Shown in pieces: positions 4,552 through 5,554 of a DNA stretch of 5,554 bases. This stretch comes from Proteobacteria bacterium UBA7415. Lineage in GTDB: Bacteria > Pseudomonadota > Gammaproteobacteria > Arenicellales > Arenicellaceae. The DNA lies in NCBI GenBank assembly GCA_002470515.1, contig DKML01000013.1, positions 1-5,554 of the forward strand, written 5' to 3'. The position numbers and the translations under genes are program-made. The notes under the pieces are model-generated. The model made no database searches, was not told where the DNA came from, and saw only the letters and a list, made by a program, of their open reading frames with translations. The first letter of the stretch is position 1, and the number at the start of each line of letters is the position of its first letter.

Positions 4552-5519
4552 TGTCTAGTGTTAATCAGCCAAAGAAGTCCTTTTTGAACTCTGCAGCATG
4601 GACACGTTTTAGCATTTTCTATGCGTTGACCTTCCTGCTGCTTATTGTTATTCCAGTTGTTCACAGCTTAATCGCAGATGGCCCAATGGACTTCGATGCG
4701 GCTGGAGCTAGAGCTTCTGCGACAACCGGTCTGGCTTGGACTTCGAATCTTTGGGTTGTGTTTAGATTGTGCTTAGCCGAACCAGTGTTAGCTCTTGTTG
4801 TATTTGGCTCAGCTGTTCCAAGTATTGCAGGATTATTAGTCTGCATTGGACGAAACGGACGCGTTCGCGAACTGTTTTCTCGTTTTCGAGTGCGGATACC
4901 TTGGCGCGTTGCATTAAAAGAGTACGGACTTATATTTCTAGTTATGGTCGTTGGGCTCTCGTGTGCGTATGCGCTACGTTCGGCTCTTCCAGGCCCTGAA
5001 TACGAGCGACCTGCAGAGTTTCTTGGGCCAGGTTTAGTATTAGCGCTTCTGGCAGCTGCTTTTCTAGATCAGGGTGCTGTACTCGAGGAACTAGGCTGGC
5101 GTGGCTATGCTCTATCAGAGCTCCAAGAGGGACTTATGAACCCATTGGCTGCGGCGGTTGTGATTGGGGTCGCGTGGGGGCTCTGGCACGTACCTCGCGA
5201 TGTCACTTGGGGGGTCGTCGAGCGTTTGGGATTGCTTCAGTATCTACTCTTATACTTGCCCAGTTTTTTAGCAGGCACCATAACCGTTTCAATCATCATT
5301 ACGTATTTTGTGAACCGGTGCGGTGGTAGCATTCTACCCGCGATAATGATTCATGGTCTAAATAACGATGCAGTAGGCTTTGCCGGATTTGCGCCACTCG
5401 AGATTATACTTTCTCCAATGCACCAAATAACCAGTGCATTACCTTTCGCGGTAATTGCGTTCGTTATTGTGATTAAAAACGGGCGACAACTGGGCTTAAA
5501 CAAACATACAACTATTTGA
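4551..5519 (+). CDS. CPBP family intramembrane glutamic endopeptidase (Rce1/CAAX-protease-like)
   Basis: This is a 322-residue multi-spanning membrane protein of the CPBP (Abi) family, to which eukaryotic Rce1 and proteins near bacteriocin loci belong. Its substrate is unknown. The three family motifs are present in order. EELGWRGY (179-186) gives the catalytic-type EExxxR with E179, E180 and R184. WGLWH (209-213) has H213, with W in place of the more common F of FxxxH. HGLNN (268-272) has H268 and N272. Likely membrane segments are at about 20-40, 67-99 (probably two), 123-145, 160-174, 198-214, 228-254 and 293-309. The N-terminus is basic and cytoplasmic-looking. All catalytic-type residues are intact, so it should be active. 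Its start overlaps the stop of the small upstream ORF (TGATG). Unlike efp, uvrC and pgsA it has a clear Shine-Dalgarno, and its place after a tRNA gene suggests an accessory gene. No partner gene is visible downstream within the window. Confidence 0.88.
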   Translation: MSSVNQPKKSFLNSAAWTRFSIFYALTFLLLIVIPVVHSLIADGPMDFDAAGARASATTGLAWTSNLWVVFRLCLAEPVLALVVFGSAVPSIAGLLVCIGRNGRVRELFSRFRVRIPWRVALKEYGLIFLVMVVGLSCAYALRSALPGPEYERPAEFLGPGLVLALLAAAFLDQGAVLEELGWRGYALSELQEGLMNPLAAAVVIGVAWGLWHVPRDVTWGVVERLGLLQYLLLYLPSFLAGTITVSIIITYFVNRCGGSILPAIMIHGLNNDAVGFAGFAPLEIILSPMHQITSALPFAVIAFVIVIKNGRQLGLNKHTTI

Positions 5520-5554
5520 CCTAAAGCGAGCTGTCGTTGGTTGAATTGCATCTG

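Noticed and set aside
4052..5554. Genomic island attachment site using the 3' end of tRNA-Leu
   Set aside because: The last 20-25 bases of the tRNA are not repeated anywhere downstream in the window, and no integrase is present. A repeat beyond the window cannot be excluded.
5520..5554. Terminator or gene start after the CPBP protease gene
   Set aside because: The 35 remaining bases show no hairpin with a T tract and no start with a ribosome site.

Overview
The window is a chromosomal housekeeping segment, most likely from a marine-type gammaproteobacterium. The strongest support is the gene order uvrC - pgsA - tRNA-Gly(GCC) - tRNA-Cys(GCA) - tRNA-Leu(TAA), which is the same order as uvrC-pgsA-glyW-cysT-leuZ in E. 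coli. UvrC and PgsA also have the gammaproteobacterial lengths and motifs. The uvrY/gacA gene that usually precedes uvrC is absent, and a divergent efp takes its place. The EF-P sequence looks closer to alphaproteobacterial EF-P than to the enterobacterial type. The lineage call is inference from memory, not from a search.

Layout, left to right. On the minus strand lie the 5' half of a tRNA-Arg(CCT), cut by the window edge, with its own promoter, then the efp terminator, efp (200-769) and the efp promoter. Divergently, on the plus strand, lie uvrC (970-2790) and, after 138 bases, pgsA (2929-3513). A strong sigma70-type promoter then drives tRNA-Gly. A strong intrinsic terminator separates tRNA-Gly from tRNA-Cys. 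A long, hairpin-rich 207-base spacer separates tRNA-Cys from tRNA-Leu. After tRNA-Leu comes a roughly 300-base non-coding stretch with an 18-base palindrome next to a consensus -35 box and a terminator-like hairpin. Next is a 37-codon small ORF whose stop overlaps the start of a CPBP-family intramembrane protease (4551-5519). The last 35 bases hold nothing recognisable.

How the genes relate. efp (translation of polyproline), uvrC (nucleotide excision repair), pgsA (phosphatidylglycerol synthesis) and the tRNAs are core functions linked by conserved position rather than by a shared pathway. The part after tRNA-Leu is different: both of its ORFs have clear Shine-Dalgarno sequences, whereas efp, uvrC and pgsA have none. 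It also has its own regulatory-looking leader. The coupled pair of a small basic peptide and a CPBP protease is the only candidate accessory or undescribed module here. No CRISPR array, insertion sequence or recognised defence system was seen.
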